DNA of 13,687 nt from JBJKPP01 sp046706145 (GTDB lineage Bacteria > Bacteroidota > Ignavibacteria > Ignavibacteriales > Ignavibacteriaceae): contig JBJKPP010000015.1 in assembly GCA_046706145.1 (NCBI GenBank), positions 1 through 13,687 on the forward strand. The letters are read 5' to 3'. Numbering within the stretch: position 1 is the first letter of the stretch; every line of letters starts with the position of its first letter. Below are positions 1-6,976 of the stretch, piece after piece. Under the pieces are notes generated by a model. The model was given only the letters and a program-made list of their open reading frames with translations. It had not been told where the DNA came from and did not search any database. A program made the translations under genes and the position numbers.

Positions 1-3000
1 ATCACTGGGAGTCCAGCAGGTCAAAGTACATGGCTTATAGTTTTCCAGGCAAATGATGCACTTTCTTACCTGCACAACTCTGTAGCTAACGATGCATGGA
101 TGGAGATCGACTTAGCAAGAGGAAAAAATGTAGTTAACGCACACATTCAAGCTCCGACAACTCTCGCTAGCAAAAAGATTGAGTGCATCTGGGGCAGCAA
201 TAAAAAATCTGTCCTTCTTTCAGAAAAAAATAACTCTGCAGTTGGAGAACTTATCCTCCCGCCTTCTGCAATGAACGAATCTTTTGAGGTGGATGATTCT
301 CACGGTAAAATCTTCGCTATTAAATCTCTTGGACAGGATTCAAAGTCGGTTTATCTTTTGGAAAAATCCATATTGATTAATAAAAGTAAAAGTGAAAATG
401 GCAAAATAATTTTAACTGCACAGCGTACCTACAAGCCGAAACTCATTTCCAATTTGGCAAAATTGTGTGATTCGAACCTTAGCAATGGTAAAATATATCT
501 TATGAATTCCAGTCATCAGGATATAGCATGGATGGACTCACCAGAGAAATGTGAAATTGAACGGGATACAATGCTGGTAACTCCTTTACTTAAGAAATTA
601 GAAAAAGATACCAGTTACCGTTTTGATTTGGAGGAATCACTCATACTCAAAGAATACATTAAGCGTCATCCATATAAAAAGAAATTGATTAAAACATTAC
701 TTACTGATGGGCACCTCTCTTGTGGAGCAAATTTCACACAACCATATGAAGATATGTATTCTGGTGAGGCTCTTTGTCGCCAACTATACTTTGGTGCAAA
801 ATGGCTGAAGGATGAATTTGGTTATAATGCTACTGTATACTGGAGTGAAGATGTACCAGGAAGAACACCTCAGATGATGCAAATTTTGAGTAAGGCAGGA
901 GTAAAATACATGATGATAAGCCGGATGCAAAAAGGATTTTATAAGTGGTATAGTTCTGATGGCTCTTATGTAACTATGTTTTCTCCCGGTCATTATGCAG
1001 ATGCATTCACACCGCTCCAAAAGGGATTCTATGATGCTTCCGGTTATTTAGCTTCTAATTCTCTATACTGGAAAAAGTTTTATTCTCCACAAGAAAACTC
1101 AACTGTTATTCCCGTACTCTCAGACTGGGATATGAGTCCTGCAAAAGATTACAGCAAACTAATTAATGAATGGGAAAACATAAACAAACGTGAGACAATC
1201 AACGGAGATTTTGAAAGTGTTCATTTACCAAAGTTCAAAATTACAACTGCATCTGGATTCTTTGAGGCTTTGCGATCTGCAAATCCAAAATTAAAGATAA
1301 TTTCAGGCGAACGCCCTGACGTCTGGGTTTACATTCATGGTCCTTCTCACGAAAAAGCGTTAACTGCAAGTCGGGAGGGAGATATTCTCCTAACAGAGGC
1401 TGAGAAGTTCGCGACAGTAAGTGCTTTGCTGGACGGGACCTTTAGAAATTACCCTGAAGCCGAACTAAGAAAAGCCTGGGAAGCAAAAGTTTATCCAGAC
1501 CATGGATGGGGTGGAAAAAATGGAGATATTACTGATGATACGTTCAGGAGAAAATTTGATTTTGCTAAAAGTGAAGGTGAAAAAATTCTAGAAGAAAATC
1601 TAAATGAGCTGGCTTCAAAAATTAAAACTGACCCTAGGAAAGGTCGCCAGCTAGTTGTTTTTAATGGGATGAATGAAGATAGAACCGATCCTGTTTCGGT
1701 TATTATTAGATTCGATGAAGGAGAAGCGCACAGCATCAAGTTATTCAACTTCAATGGTGCGGAAGTGAAAACACAGCTTAGTGGCGAAAAAAATTACCCT
1801 GACGGCTCCATTTTATCTGCAAAGTTACATTTCATCGCTCAAAATATTCCGCCTATCGGGTATAAAACTTTTTATATGCAAGCACAGAAGAAAGAGTTGC
1901 CCAAACAAACAATCTCCTTTAACAACGTAGTAGAGAACAGATTTTACAAACTGAAATTTACAAATGGAGGCCTTTCATCTATATTTGACAAAAAGCTAAA
2001 TATTGAGCTTATCAACCCAAATGAGTTTGCGGCTGGTGAAGTATTTACTTTGCATTCCGAGGGAAATGGAGCGGGCGAGTTTGCTGATATACAACAACCC
2101 GATACAGCAGGTTTCGACAAAACCGGAAACTACAAAACACAATGGCAAATTACAGAAAATGGAGATGTTTATACTACCTATGAATATCGTCAAAAAATTC
2201 GTTACGCAGTAGTTGTTGAGCGGGTCAGACTATATCATCAATTAAAAAGAATCGATTTTGATGTTGATTTACTAAATTGGCAAGGTGTACTTTATCGTGA
2301 ATTCAGGATGGCGCTCCCTCTTAATATTGTCAAAGGTCAGGTGTCTTATGAAGTTCCTTTCGGCGCAGTTGAAGTTGGCAAAGGCGAAATAAGAGGAGCA
2401 GCAGGCGAACGCTATCAAACACCATGTAGTGAAATTCATCCTAGGAGTATCCAAAATTGGATTAGCGCAAGCGGAACAAAGTTTGGAGTAACTATGAGCT
2501 CATCCGTTGCTGCTGCAGATTGGATTGACCCGACTAACAAATCTACTTCTTATCCAATCTTGCAACCCATTCTTCTTGCTTCAAGAAAGAGTTGCAATCC
2601 TGAAGGAAATGAGTATCTGCAGACTGGAGATCATCACTACCGGTTCTCAATTACATCAAATAAACCAGGTTGGATTAACGGTGAAAGTTTCGGACGCGGA
2701 GCAAATGAGAATTTAATTGGAATCTGGGCAGATCACCATTATTTTAATGCATCTCTCCCAGAATCTATGAGTTTTTTCGGAACGGATAGTTCAAATGTTC
2801 TTATTTCTACTGTCAAGAAAGCAGGGGACCGCAATGCCGTGATCGTTAGGGTGGTAGATTTAGAAAGTAGAGATAGAACGATAGACTTCCATAGTTTCCA
2901 AGCTATTCATGATGCAAAACATACAAATATTATCGAAGATGAAGAAGAACCTATACAAGCAAACGGTGACAACATTCAACTTAAATTAGGTCATAATGCT

Positions 3001-3048
3001 ATTGAGACTTTCGAATTTAAATCAATTATGAACATATCTGGAAATTGA
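1..3048 (+). CDS. GH38 family alpha-mannosidase (5' partial)
   Basis: This is a glycoside hydrolase family 38 alpha-mannosidase, a zinc-dependent retaining enzyme that removes alpha-linked mannose. The reading frame is open from base 1; the first ATG is at 100, but 33 in-frame codons precede it without a stop, so the true start, and any signal peptide, lies outside the window. Counting from the ATG at 100, the catalytic barrel starts near residue 131 (KIYLMNSSHQDIAWMDSPE), with H139 and D141 as likely zinc ligands. WSEDVPGRTPQ contains D251, the expected nucleophile and third ligand, and PDHGWGG gives H468 as the probable fourth ligand. The rest, from about residue 540 to 982, fits the beta-rich C-terminal domains of the family. 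It ends with TGA at 3046. The linkage hydrolysed cannot be told from sequence, and the cellular location is unknown because the N-terminus is missing. Confidence 0.9.
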   Translation: MTGSPAGQSTWLIVFQANDALSYLHNSVANDAWMEIDLARGKNVVNAHIQAPTTLASKKIECIWGSNKKSVLLSEKNNSAVGELILPPSAMNESFEVDDSHGKIFAIKSLGQDSKSVYLLEKSILINKSKSENGKIILTAQRTYKPKLISNLAKLCDSNLSNGKIYLMNSSHQDIAWMDSPEKCEIERDTMLVTPLLKKLEKDTSYRFDLEESLILKEYIKRHPYKKKLIKTLLTDGHLSCGANFTQPYEDMYSGEALCRQLYFGAKWLKDEFGYNATVYWSEDVPGRTPQMMQILSKAGVKYMMISRMQKGFYKWYSSDGSYVTMFSPGHYADAFTPLQKGFYDASGYLASNSLYWKKFYSPQENSTVIPVLSDWDMSPAKDYSKLINEWENINKRETINGDFESVHLPKFKITTASGFFEALRSANPKLKIISGERPDVWVYIHGPSHEKALTASREGDILLTEAEKFATVSALLDGTFRNYPEAELRKAWEAKVYPDHGWGGKNGDITDDTFRRKFDFAKSEGEKILEENLNELASKIKTDPRKGRQLVVFNGMNEDRTDPVSVIIRFDEGEAHSIKLFNFNGAEVKTQLSGEKNYPDGSILSAKLHFIAQNIPPIGYKTFYMQAQKKELPKQTISFNNVVENRFYKLKFTNGGLSSIFDKKLNIELINPNEFAAGEVFTLHSEGNGAGEFADIQQPDTAGFDKTGNYKTQWQITENGDVYTTYEYRQKIRYAVVVERVRLYHQLKRIDFDVDLLNWQGVLYREFRMALPLNIVKGQVSYEVPFGAVEVGKGEIRGAAGERYQTPCSEIHPRSIQNWISASGTKFGVTMSSSVAAADWIDPTNKSTSYPILQPILLASRKSCNPEGNEYLQTGDHHYRFSITSNKPGWINGESFGRGANENLIGIWADHHYFNASLPESMSFFGTDSSNVLISTVKKAGDRNAVIVRVVDLESRDRTIDFHSFQAIHDAKHTNIIEDEEEPIQANGDNIQLKLGHNAIETFEFKSIMNISGN

Positions 3049-3053
3049 ATTGT

Positions 3054-3082
3054 TAAAAATCTATAATCACCAGAGATTTTTA
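3054..3082. terminator. Possible bidirectional terminator hairpin
   Basis: A perfect 9-bp inverted repeat (TAAAAATCT at 3054-3062 and AGATTTTTA at 3074-3082) with an 11-base loop sits six bases after the GH38 stop codon, between two convergent genes. It is placed where a shared terminator is expected. The stem is almost all A/T, so it is weak, and it may be chance in AT-rich DNA. Confidence 0.3.
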
Positions 3083-3130
3083 TACTATAAATTCAATAAA
3101 AATTGTAGAATAATAAAAAGGGGTAATAAA

Positions 3131-3312
3131 TTAAAAAGAAAGGTCTTGTTTCATAAATCCCTGGACTTTATCACTTACTTTTACATTATTATAATATACT
3201 CCCTTATCAGTAATATTAATATAAACTCCGAAGTAATAAAATTGTCCCGTGAATTTCGCAGTAAATTTATTCAAGTACTCTACATCAAGTAATTCCATGC
3301 CCTTTGGGTTAT
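3131..3312 (-). pseudogene. Out-of-frame C-terminal continuation of the membrane protein gene
   Basis: Reading the minus strand from about 3310 in the neighbouring frame gives an uninterrupted run of about 60 codons that starts NPKGMELLDVEYLN, contains FTGQFYYFGVYINITDKG, and ends at TAA 3133-3131. It joins the end of the upstream frame (NEYHSK, codon 215 at 3318-3316) if one base is added in the AAGTATATAAC stretch; an extra G would give SKVYNPKGMELL. The restored protein would be about 276 residues. Whether this is a real mutation, a sequencing error or recoding cannot be told here. The run of sensible codons in exactly the compensating frame is the main evidence. Confidence 0.55.
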
Positions 3313-3960
3313 ATACTTTGAATGATATTCATTTGGGGTCTTAATTCTAAATTTATTTTGGGGATTTATAATGAATTTATTATTCGCTATTTCAGCTATT
3401 ATTCCCTTATCGTTGAGTATTTGTAATGATACAAAAAGGCTGTCATTTTTCTTATTTACAGTAACAATATTTTTATTATTAATGCTTAAAATGACATGAG
3501 GAAAACGTGGATTATATGAGATAATATTTCCAATGATAAACACAGTGGAAGTGTCTGGAATATTTAGATAATGAGAAAAGGTCCTACGTCCATCATCCGG
3601 TAACAAAACATTATAAATTGTTGTTTTGACTATCAAATTATTAATGAAGATTATTGAAGGAGATAGCACAATCAACAAAACAAAAAAAATAATTAATCCA
3701 AGAGTTTTCTGTTTCGTTTTAGGTATAATTTTTTTATTGCATAGTGTTATGAAAAACTTAAAAACAATTAATATAATCGTAATCGTAGAAAGGATTAATG
3801 CCAAAAGGGAGCATTGAATAGCAAACAAAATCAAAATAATAATCGGTAGAATAACCAATACAATATCAACATATTTTTGAAAGATTTTTCTTGGATTTAG
3901 GTTGCTTTTTCTTAGCTTGGATTTATTATTGGAATTAAGCTTAGATACATGTTGGGGCAT
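3280..3960 (-). CDS. Hypothetical membrane protein, probably frameshifted near its C-terminus
   Basis: I do not recognise a named family. The protein starts with ATG at 3960 and has a basic N-terminus (residues 1-30), then a hydrophobic hairpin (about 31-49 and 51-72), a third membrane segment (about 86-110), and a soluble part from about 111 that looks beta-rich (for example VILSINNKNIVTVNK, then LFVSLQILNDKGIIAEIANNKF). This suggests a membrane-anchored protein with a C-terminal soluble domain. The frame as read ends at 226 residues with an odd tail (TQRAWNYLM). In another frame the minus strand continues as plausible protein down to 3131 (see the next entry), so this ORF is likely missing about 59 residues of its natural end. 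No good ribosome binding site is close to the ATG; a GAGGGAG lies about 17 bases upstream, too far to be convincing. It faces GH38 convergently and has no obvious functional link to it. Confidence 0.55.
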   Translation of the reverse strand: MPQHVSKLNSNNKSKLRKSNLNPRKIFQKYVDIVLVILPIIILILFAIQCSLLALILSTITIILIVFKFFITLCNKKIIPKTKQKTLGLIIFFVLLIVLSPSIIFINNLIVKTTIYNVLLPDDGRRTFSHYLNIPDTSTVFIIGNIISYNPRFPHVILSINNKNIVTVNKKNDSLFVSLQILNDKGIIAEIANNKFIINPQNKFRIKTPNEYHSKYITQRAWNYLM

Positions 3961-4242
3961 AGCTAATTATAATTTCTCCCTCGGTGTATGTTTTTTAATT
4001 TATGAAAAAGAGTAATTAGGAAAAAGAATTATTTTTTTGTGCACTAAACTTCTAAACCCCATCTATTAAGAATTAGGGAAAAGAAAGATACCTTACATTG
4101 TTAAGATATTCTTTTAACATTACAGGTATTTATATTAATGAAATTAGCCATGCCTAAAATGAACATGTTGGAAATAAAATATGCACTTAAACAGAAGGTC
4201 GTCTGTTAGATATATCAGACGGAATTAAGCTAAAATAAAAAT
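3961..4242. other. AT-rich intergenic stretch without a recognisable gene
   Basis: This stretch lies upstream of the minus-strand membrane protein gene and should hold its promoter, but I could not pick out convincing promoter elements in such AT-rich DNA. Stop codons are frequent in all frames. Its only structured element is the small hairpin at 4199-4220, listed separately. Confidence 0.5.
4199..4220. terminator. Small hairpin downstream of the tmRNA fragment
   Basis: CGTCTG and CAGACG form a perfect 6-bp stem around a 10-base loop. On the minus strand it lies about 22 bases past the CCA end of the tmRNA-like fragment, where the native terminator of a tmRNA gene would be. No clear T-run follows, so the terminator call is weak. 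Confidence 0.25.
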
Positions 4243-4264
4243 TGGTGGAGGTGGCGGGAGTCGA
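4243..4264 (-). repeat. ssrA: 3' tip of a tmRNA (ssrA) gene, probable attachment-site half
   Basis: Read on the minus strand, these 22 bases run from the T-loop (TCGACTC) through the T-stem half CCGCC to the acceptor end ACCTCCA and an encoded CCA. This matches the usual 3' end of bacterial tmRNA; E. coli ssrA, for example, ends CCCGCCAGCTCCACCA. The match breaks off inside the T-loop: the bases 5' of it (TGTAAAGAG) give no T-stem partner, and no tag-peptide frame, pseudoknots or 5' acceptor half are seen upstream. A lone 3' end is the classic footprint of an element that integrated at the end of tmRNA by tyrosine recombinase; the intact copy would then lie elsewhere. No second copy occurs in this window. 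It also overlaps a 10-bp palindrome, GAGTCGACTC (4258-4267). Confidence 0.55.
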
Positions 4265-4316
4265 CTCTTTACAAATAACTTGTTTAATCATAATAAGTTA
4301 CAATTTCCAAGAGTTT

Positions 4317-4338
4317 TTTCACACACATTTCACACACA
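4317..4338. repeat. Perfect tandem 11-bp direct repeat beside the att-like site
   Basis: TTTCACACACA occurs twice head to tail (4317-4327 and 4328-4338), about 53 bases from the tmRNA fragment. Short direct repeats flanking a core are typical of arm-type binding sites of tyrosine integrases, so it may be part of an attachment site. This role is inferred from position only. Confidence 0.4.
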
Positions 4339-4462
4339 ATTTCCAATGTTAAGATTCTTTCAAGCGAAAATATAATTATTTATATCTGCAATCGCTCGTT
4401 ACGTCGTTTGTGTTAGTTCATACGTTTTTAAACTAATCGACTAAAAATGAAGAATAATATAA

Positions 4463-4714
4463 ATAGAAAAATTGTTCGATGAAATTGAAAAGTTCACCCC
4501 TGTCATTTAATCTACGAAAACATTTCTACATATATACAAATATACAAACTGTTACACCACTTCTGAACCTGAGTCCTAAATTGTCTTTAATGGTTTTATA
4601 TATACAATTCCACCGGGTGTTAATATTTCTGACTTCATTGATGAGAAAACTAAGAATTATAGTGGGCTCATCCTTATCGCCGCTTATAGCTGCGAATATG
4701 AAAATGTCGAATGA
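4463..4714 (+). pseudogene. Possible decayed open frame of unknown identity
   Basis: One forward frame reads as protein-like segments separated by two stops (TAA at 4508 and 4577): first IEKLFDEIEKFTPVI, then a less convincing piece, then IVFNGFIYTIPPGVNISDF continuing as DEKTKNYSGLILIAAYSCEYENVE to TGA at 4712. The last part has sensible amino-acid composition and locally higher GC than its surroundings. I do not recognise the family, there is no clear start, and chance cannot be excluded. Confidence 0.25.
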
Positions 4715-4725
4715 GTTAAATATCC

Positions 4726-4870
4726 TTAATAAACACGGCTAATGATTATTTGAATGGCTACAACTTGTAAGCATACTATTTTCTGATATACTATAAATCT
4801 TTTCTATCCCATAAATTTTCCTCCTTTCGATCCTAATTTAACTATTGGATCTCTTTTCGGGGGCAGGTCA
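4726..4870 (-). mobile_element. Possible left end of an IS3-like insertion sequence (remnant)
   Basis: Reading the minus strand from 4870, the sequence begins TGACCTGCCCCCGAAAAGAG, resembling IS3-family terminal repeats, which usually start with TG and carry a run of C followed by A. About 43 bases later comes a strong ribosome binding site, AAAGGAGG (4827-4820), seven bases before ATG at 4812-4810. The frame then reads M-G-stop-KRFIVYQKIV and runs to a stop at 4728-4726. An IS3 OrfA often begins with a short basic KRRF-type stretch, so TAG could be a mutated lysine codon. No matching right end, transposase core or target duplication was found, so this is at most a fragment. Confidence 0.3.
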
Positions 4871-5378
4871 AAACAAAAATAAGTAGTTGTTCACATGGTT
4901 TAAATATCTGAATAAATAAACTAATATTGCACATTTAAATCCTAATTTATTTATAAAACATGCAAAATTACACTGGAAGAGGTATGAGTTTGATTTCCAT
5001 AATGAGGAAAATCTTATCTCGTGGTTAGGTCAATTTTTCAGTTGACCTTGCTACCTCAAAAAAATCAAGCTCAGTTATTTTTGTTTAATCATATTTTTTA
5101 GTATTGCTGTTTTGTTAATATGATTCTCAATGCAATTCGATTAAAACCGTTCTATTTAATTGCAATAGATACAATCTATATTATGACATATAGAATATAT
5201 TCTATATTAAAATTAAAAATTCTTGCAAAGAAAATAACATTTAACCCGCCTGTTGTTATAACTCTTTCATCAAAAAATTCAAAAAAAATATCAATATTAA
5301 CATTCTTTTTTCTAATAAATATTGTATATTATCAATCTAAAATCTTTCTTTTTCAATTCTCATAAAGTGATACAAGAA

Positions 5379-6707
5379 ATGAACAAGAAATTATTATTTG
5401 CTACTCTTGTTTCAGCTTTAGGTAGCCTGTTATTCGGCTTTGACACCGCAGTAATATCTGGAACTACAAAGTTTATTACTCAATACTTTAGTCTTACTGA
5501 TGCAACCTTGGGAGTTACAGTTTCAATAGCCTTATGGGGAACTGTAGTAGGCGCAATTGCTGTCGGTAAACCGGGAGATATCTATGGAAGAAAAAAAATT
5601 CTGTTCCTTTGTGGAATACTCTATTTGCTTTCCGGATTAGGTTGTGCCTTTTCAACCGGCTGGGAATTTTTGCTTGTCGCAAGATTTGTCGGTGGACTAG
5701 CTATCGGAGGTGCGTCAGTGATGGCTCCAATGTACATCGCTGAAATTTCGCCCGGCAGGCTTAGGGGAAGACTTGTGGCAGTAGCTCAATTCAACATTGT
5801 GCTCGGTATTCTTGTCGCATTTTTTTCTAATTATTTACTTGTTGATACAGGTGCAAACAATTGGCGGTTTATGTTTGGGGTGATGGCAGTTCCGGCAACC
5901 GTATTTTTCATTCTTCTTTTCTTTGTCCCGGAAAGCCCTCGCTGGCTCGTTAAGAAAAACAATGTGGAGGGCGCACGTTCTGTTTTGACTTCGGTTGGTG
6001 CCGAGAACGTAGAGTCGGAATTAGCGGACATCGTTAAGTCTCTCAAAGAAGAAATCGGCCACGGATCAACAAAACTATTGCAGAGAAAGTACAGCTTTGT
6101 AATAATCTGCGCTATGCTGCTGGCAATCTTTAATCAACTCTCAGGTATAAACGTAATAATGTATTATGCACCGATGATATTTGAGAAAGCGGGATCATCA
6201 ACTAATTCTGCAATGCTTCAGGCAGTAACAGTTGGAGTTACAAACATGCTTTTTACAATCGTGGCAATGTTTTTCATAGACAAGTTTGGACGAAAAACGC
6301 TGCTTCTGATTGGAGCTGTTGGAATGTTCTTTTCGTTGGCGGGAGCTTCTATACATTATTACGATGAAACTTTGTTCGGCAGCACGGGAGTGGTGATTTT
6401 TATAATTGGATTTATAACTTTCTTTGCATTTTCGCAGGGGGCAGTTATTTGGGTATTCCTCGCGGAAATATTTCCAAATAGGGTAAGATCAAAAGGTCAA
6501 GCGTTAGGGTCTTTTACACATTGGATTATGAATGCGATAATTGCCCTTTTATTTCCCGTTGCACTTGCGAATTTTGGCGGTGGAACTGTTTTTATGTTTT
6601 TTTCGGTTATGATGATTCCATTCTTCTTCTTTGTATGGAAAATGATGCCGGAAACAAAGGGAAAATCTTTAGAAGAATTAGAGAGAATTGTAGTCAGGGA
6701 GGGTTAA
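5379..6707 (+). CDS. MFS sugar porter (sugar:proton symporter family)
   Basis: This 442-residue protein is a major facilitator superfamily sugar porter with the expected 12 membrane segments. Family motifs are all present: GDIYGRKK between helices 2 and 3 (residues 66-73), RLRGRL (127-132), VPESPRWLVKK ending the first half (183-193), NQLSGINVIMYYAP in helix 7 (252-265), DKFGRK (301-306), and PETKGKSLEEL at the C-terminus (424-434). I chose ATG 5379 because MNKKLLFATLVSALGSLLFGFD is the normal family N-terminus; a longer frame back to 5322 only adds a 19-residue AT-rich leader. The ribosome binding site is poor. The protein sits in the inner membrane and imports a monosaccharide. With GH92 and GH38 nearby, mannose is a reasonable guess, but substrate cannot be read from the motifs. 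The stop is followed by a strong ribosome binding site for a stub ORF. Confidence 0.9.
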   Translation: MNKKLLFATLVSALGSLLFGFDTAVISGTTKFITQYFSLTDATLGVTVSIALWGTVVGAIAVGKPGDIYGRKKILFLCGILYLLSGLGCAFSTGWEFLLVARFVGGLAIGGASVMAPMYIAEISPGRLRGRLVAVAQFNIVLGILVAFFSNYLLVDTGANNWRFMFGVMAVPATVFFILLFFVPESPRWLVKKNNVEGARSVLTSVGAENVESELADIVKSLKEEIGHGSTKLLQRKYSFVIICAMLLAIFNQLSGINVIMYYAPMIFEKAGSSTNSAMLQAVTVGVTNMLFTIVAMFFIDKFGRKTLLLIGAVGMFFSLAGASIHYYDETLFGSTGVVIFIIGFITFFAFSQGAVIWVFLAEIFPNRVRSKGQALGSFTHWIMNAIIALLFPVALANFGGGTVFMFFSVMMIPFFFFVWKMMPETKGKSLEELERIVVREG

Positions 6708-6711
6708 CTAA

Positions 6712-6768
6712 ATGATGCAACCGATAGAATTGATTACGAAATCAGGGTTGGTTCAGGCAATAAAATGA
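6712..6768 (+). pseudogene. 18-codon stub, possible start of a lost gene
   Basis: A strong Shine-Dalgarno sequence, GGAGGG (6698-6703), overlaps the end of the sugar porter gene and stands 8 bases before ATG 6712. The frame reads MMQPIELITKSGLVQAIK and then stops with TGA. The signal and tight spacing suggest a translationally coupled second gene whose body has been lost or shifted. I do not recognise the 18 residues. It could instead be a genuine tiny ORF or chance. The following bases up to 6960 hold no frame of note. Confidence 0.25.
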
Positions 6769-6966
6769 ACTTATTTGCTTCGAATCATTCTTCAATTAGG
6801 AAATAAAAGTGAAAACCGACCACGGTTCATAATGAAAAGTTGTATATCCAAAGAACTCGACTTTTTATGAAATGGAAACTGGTGTAAACTCTTATGTTAT
6901 AAAAACCCTTCTGACTACAGATTGGTTTAATGATTACTAATAAAGGCTTTGCGCTAGTTAACAACG

Positions 6967-6972
6967 AGGAGG
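6967..6972 (+). promoter_or_regulatory. Shine-Dalgarno sequence fixing a TTG start
   Basis: AGGAGG lies 4 bases before TTG 6977. There is no ATG nearby in frame, and only the TTG start retains the twin-arginine signal peptide, so this site decides the start of the DUF362 gene. Confidence 0.7.
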
Positions 6973-6976
6973 TTAT

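Larger units (their letters stand above)
4265..5378. other. Gene-poor, very AT-rich region with decayed sequence
   Basis: About 1.1 kb without a convincing intact gene. Open frames at 4479-4742 and 5120-5365 (+) are low-complexity, rich in I, L, K, Y, F and S, and have no good ribosome binding site, so I do not call them genes. Possible remains are an interrupted frame at 4463-4714 and an insertion-sequence-like end at 4726-4870, listed separately. An imperfect 13-bp inverted repeat (5021-5033 with 5042-5054, 8-base loop, core GGTCAA/TTGACC) stands alone near 5037. The last ~300 bases should hold the promoter of the sugar porter; I could not identify it with confidence. Confidence 0.5.

Noticed and set aside
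3050..3292. 80-codon forward ORF right after GH38
   Set aside because: It lies antisense to the restored tail of the membrane protein gene, is rich in I, K, N and Y, and has no ribosome binding site.
4479..4742. 87-codon forward ORF
   Set aside because: Low-complexity composition and no recognisable domain; the neighbouring frame in the same place looks more protein-like.
5076..5083. TATTTTTG as a Bacteroidota-type -7 promoter box (TAnnTTTG)
   Set aside because: The nearest TTG upstream is about 25 bases away, too far for the usual spacing, and such matches are expected by chance in this AT-rich stretch.
5120..5365. 81-codon forward ORF overlapping the upstream part of the sugar porter
   Set aside because: AT-rich composition typical of chance frames, no ribosome binding site, and it runs into the region just before the porter start.
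5322..5378. Longer N-terminus for the sugar porter
   Set aside because: The extra 19 residues are AT-rich leader; family members start at the MNKKLL-type sequence encoded from 5379.
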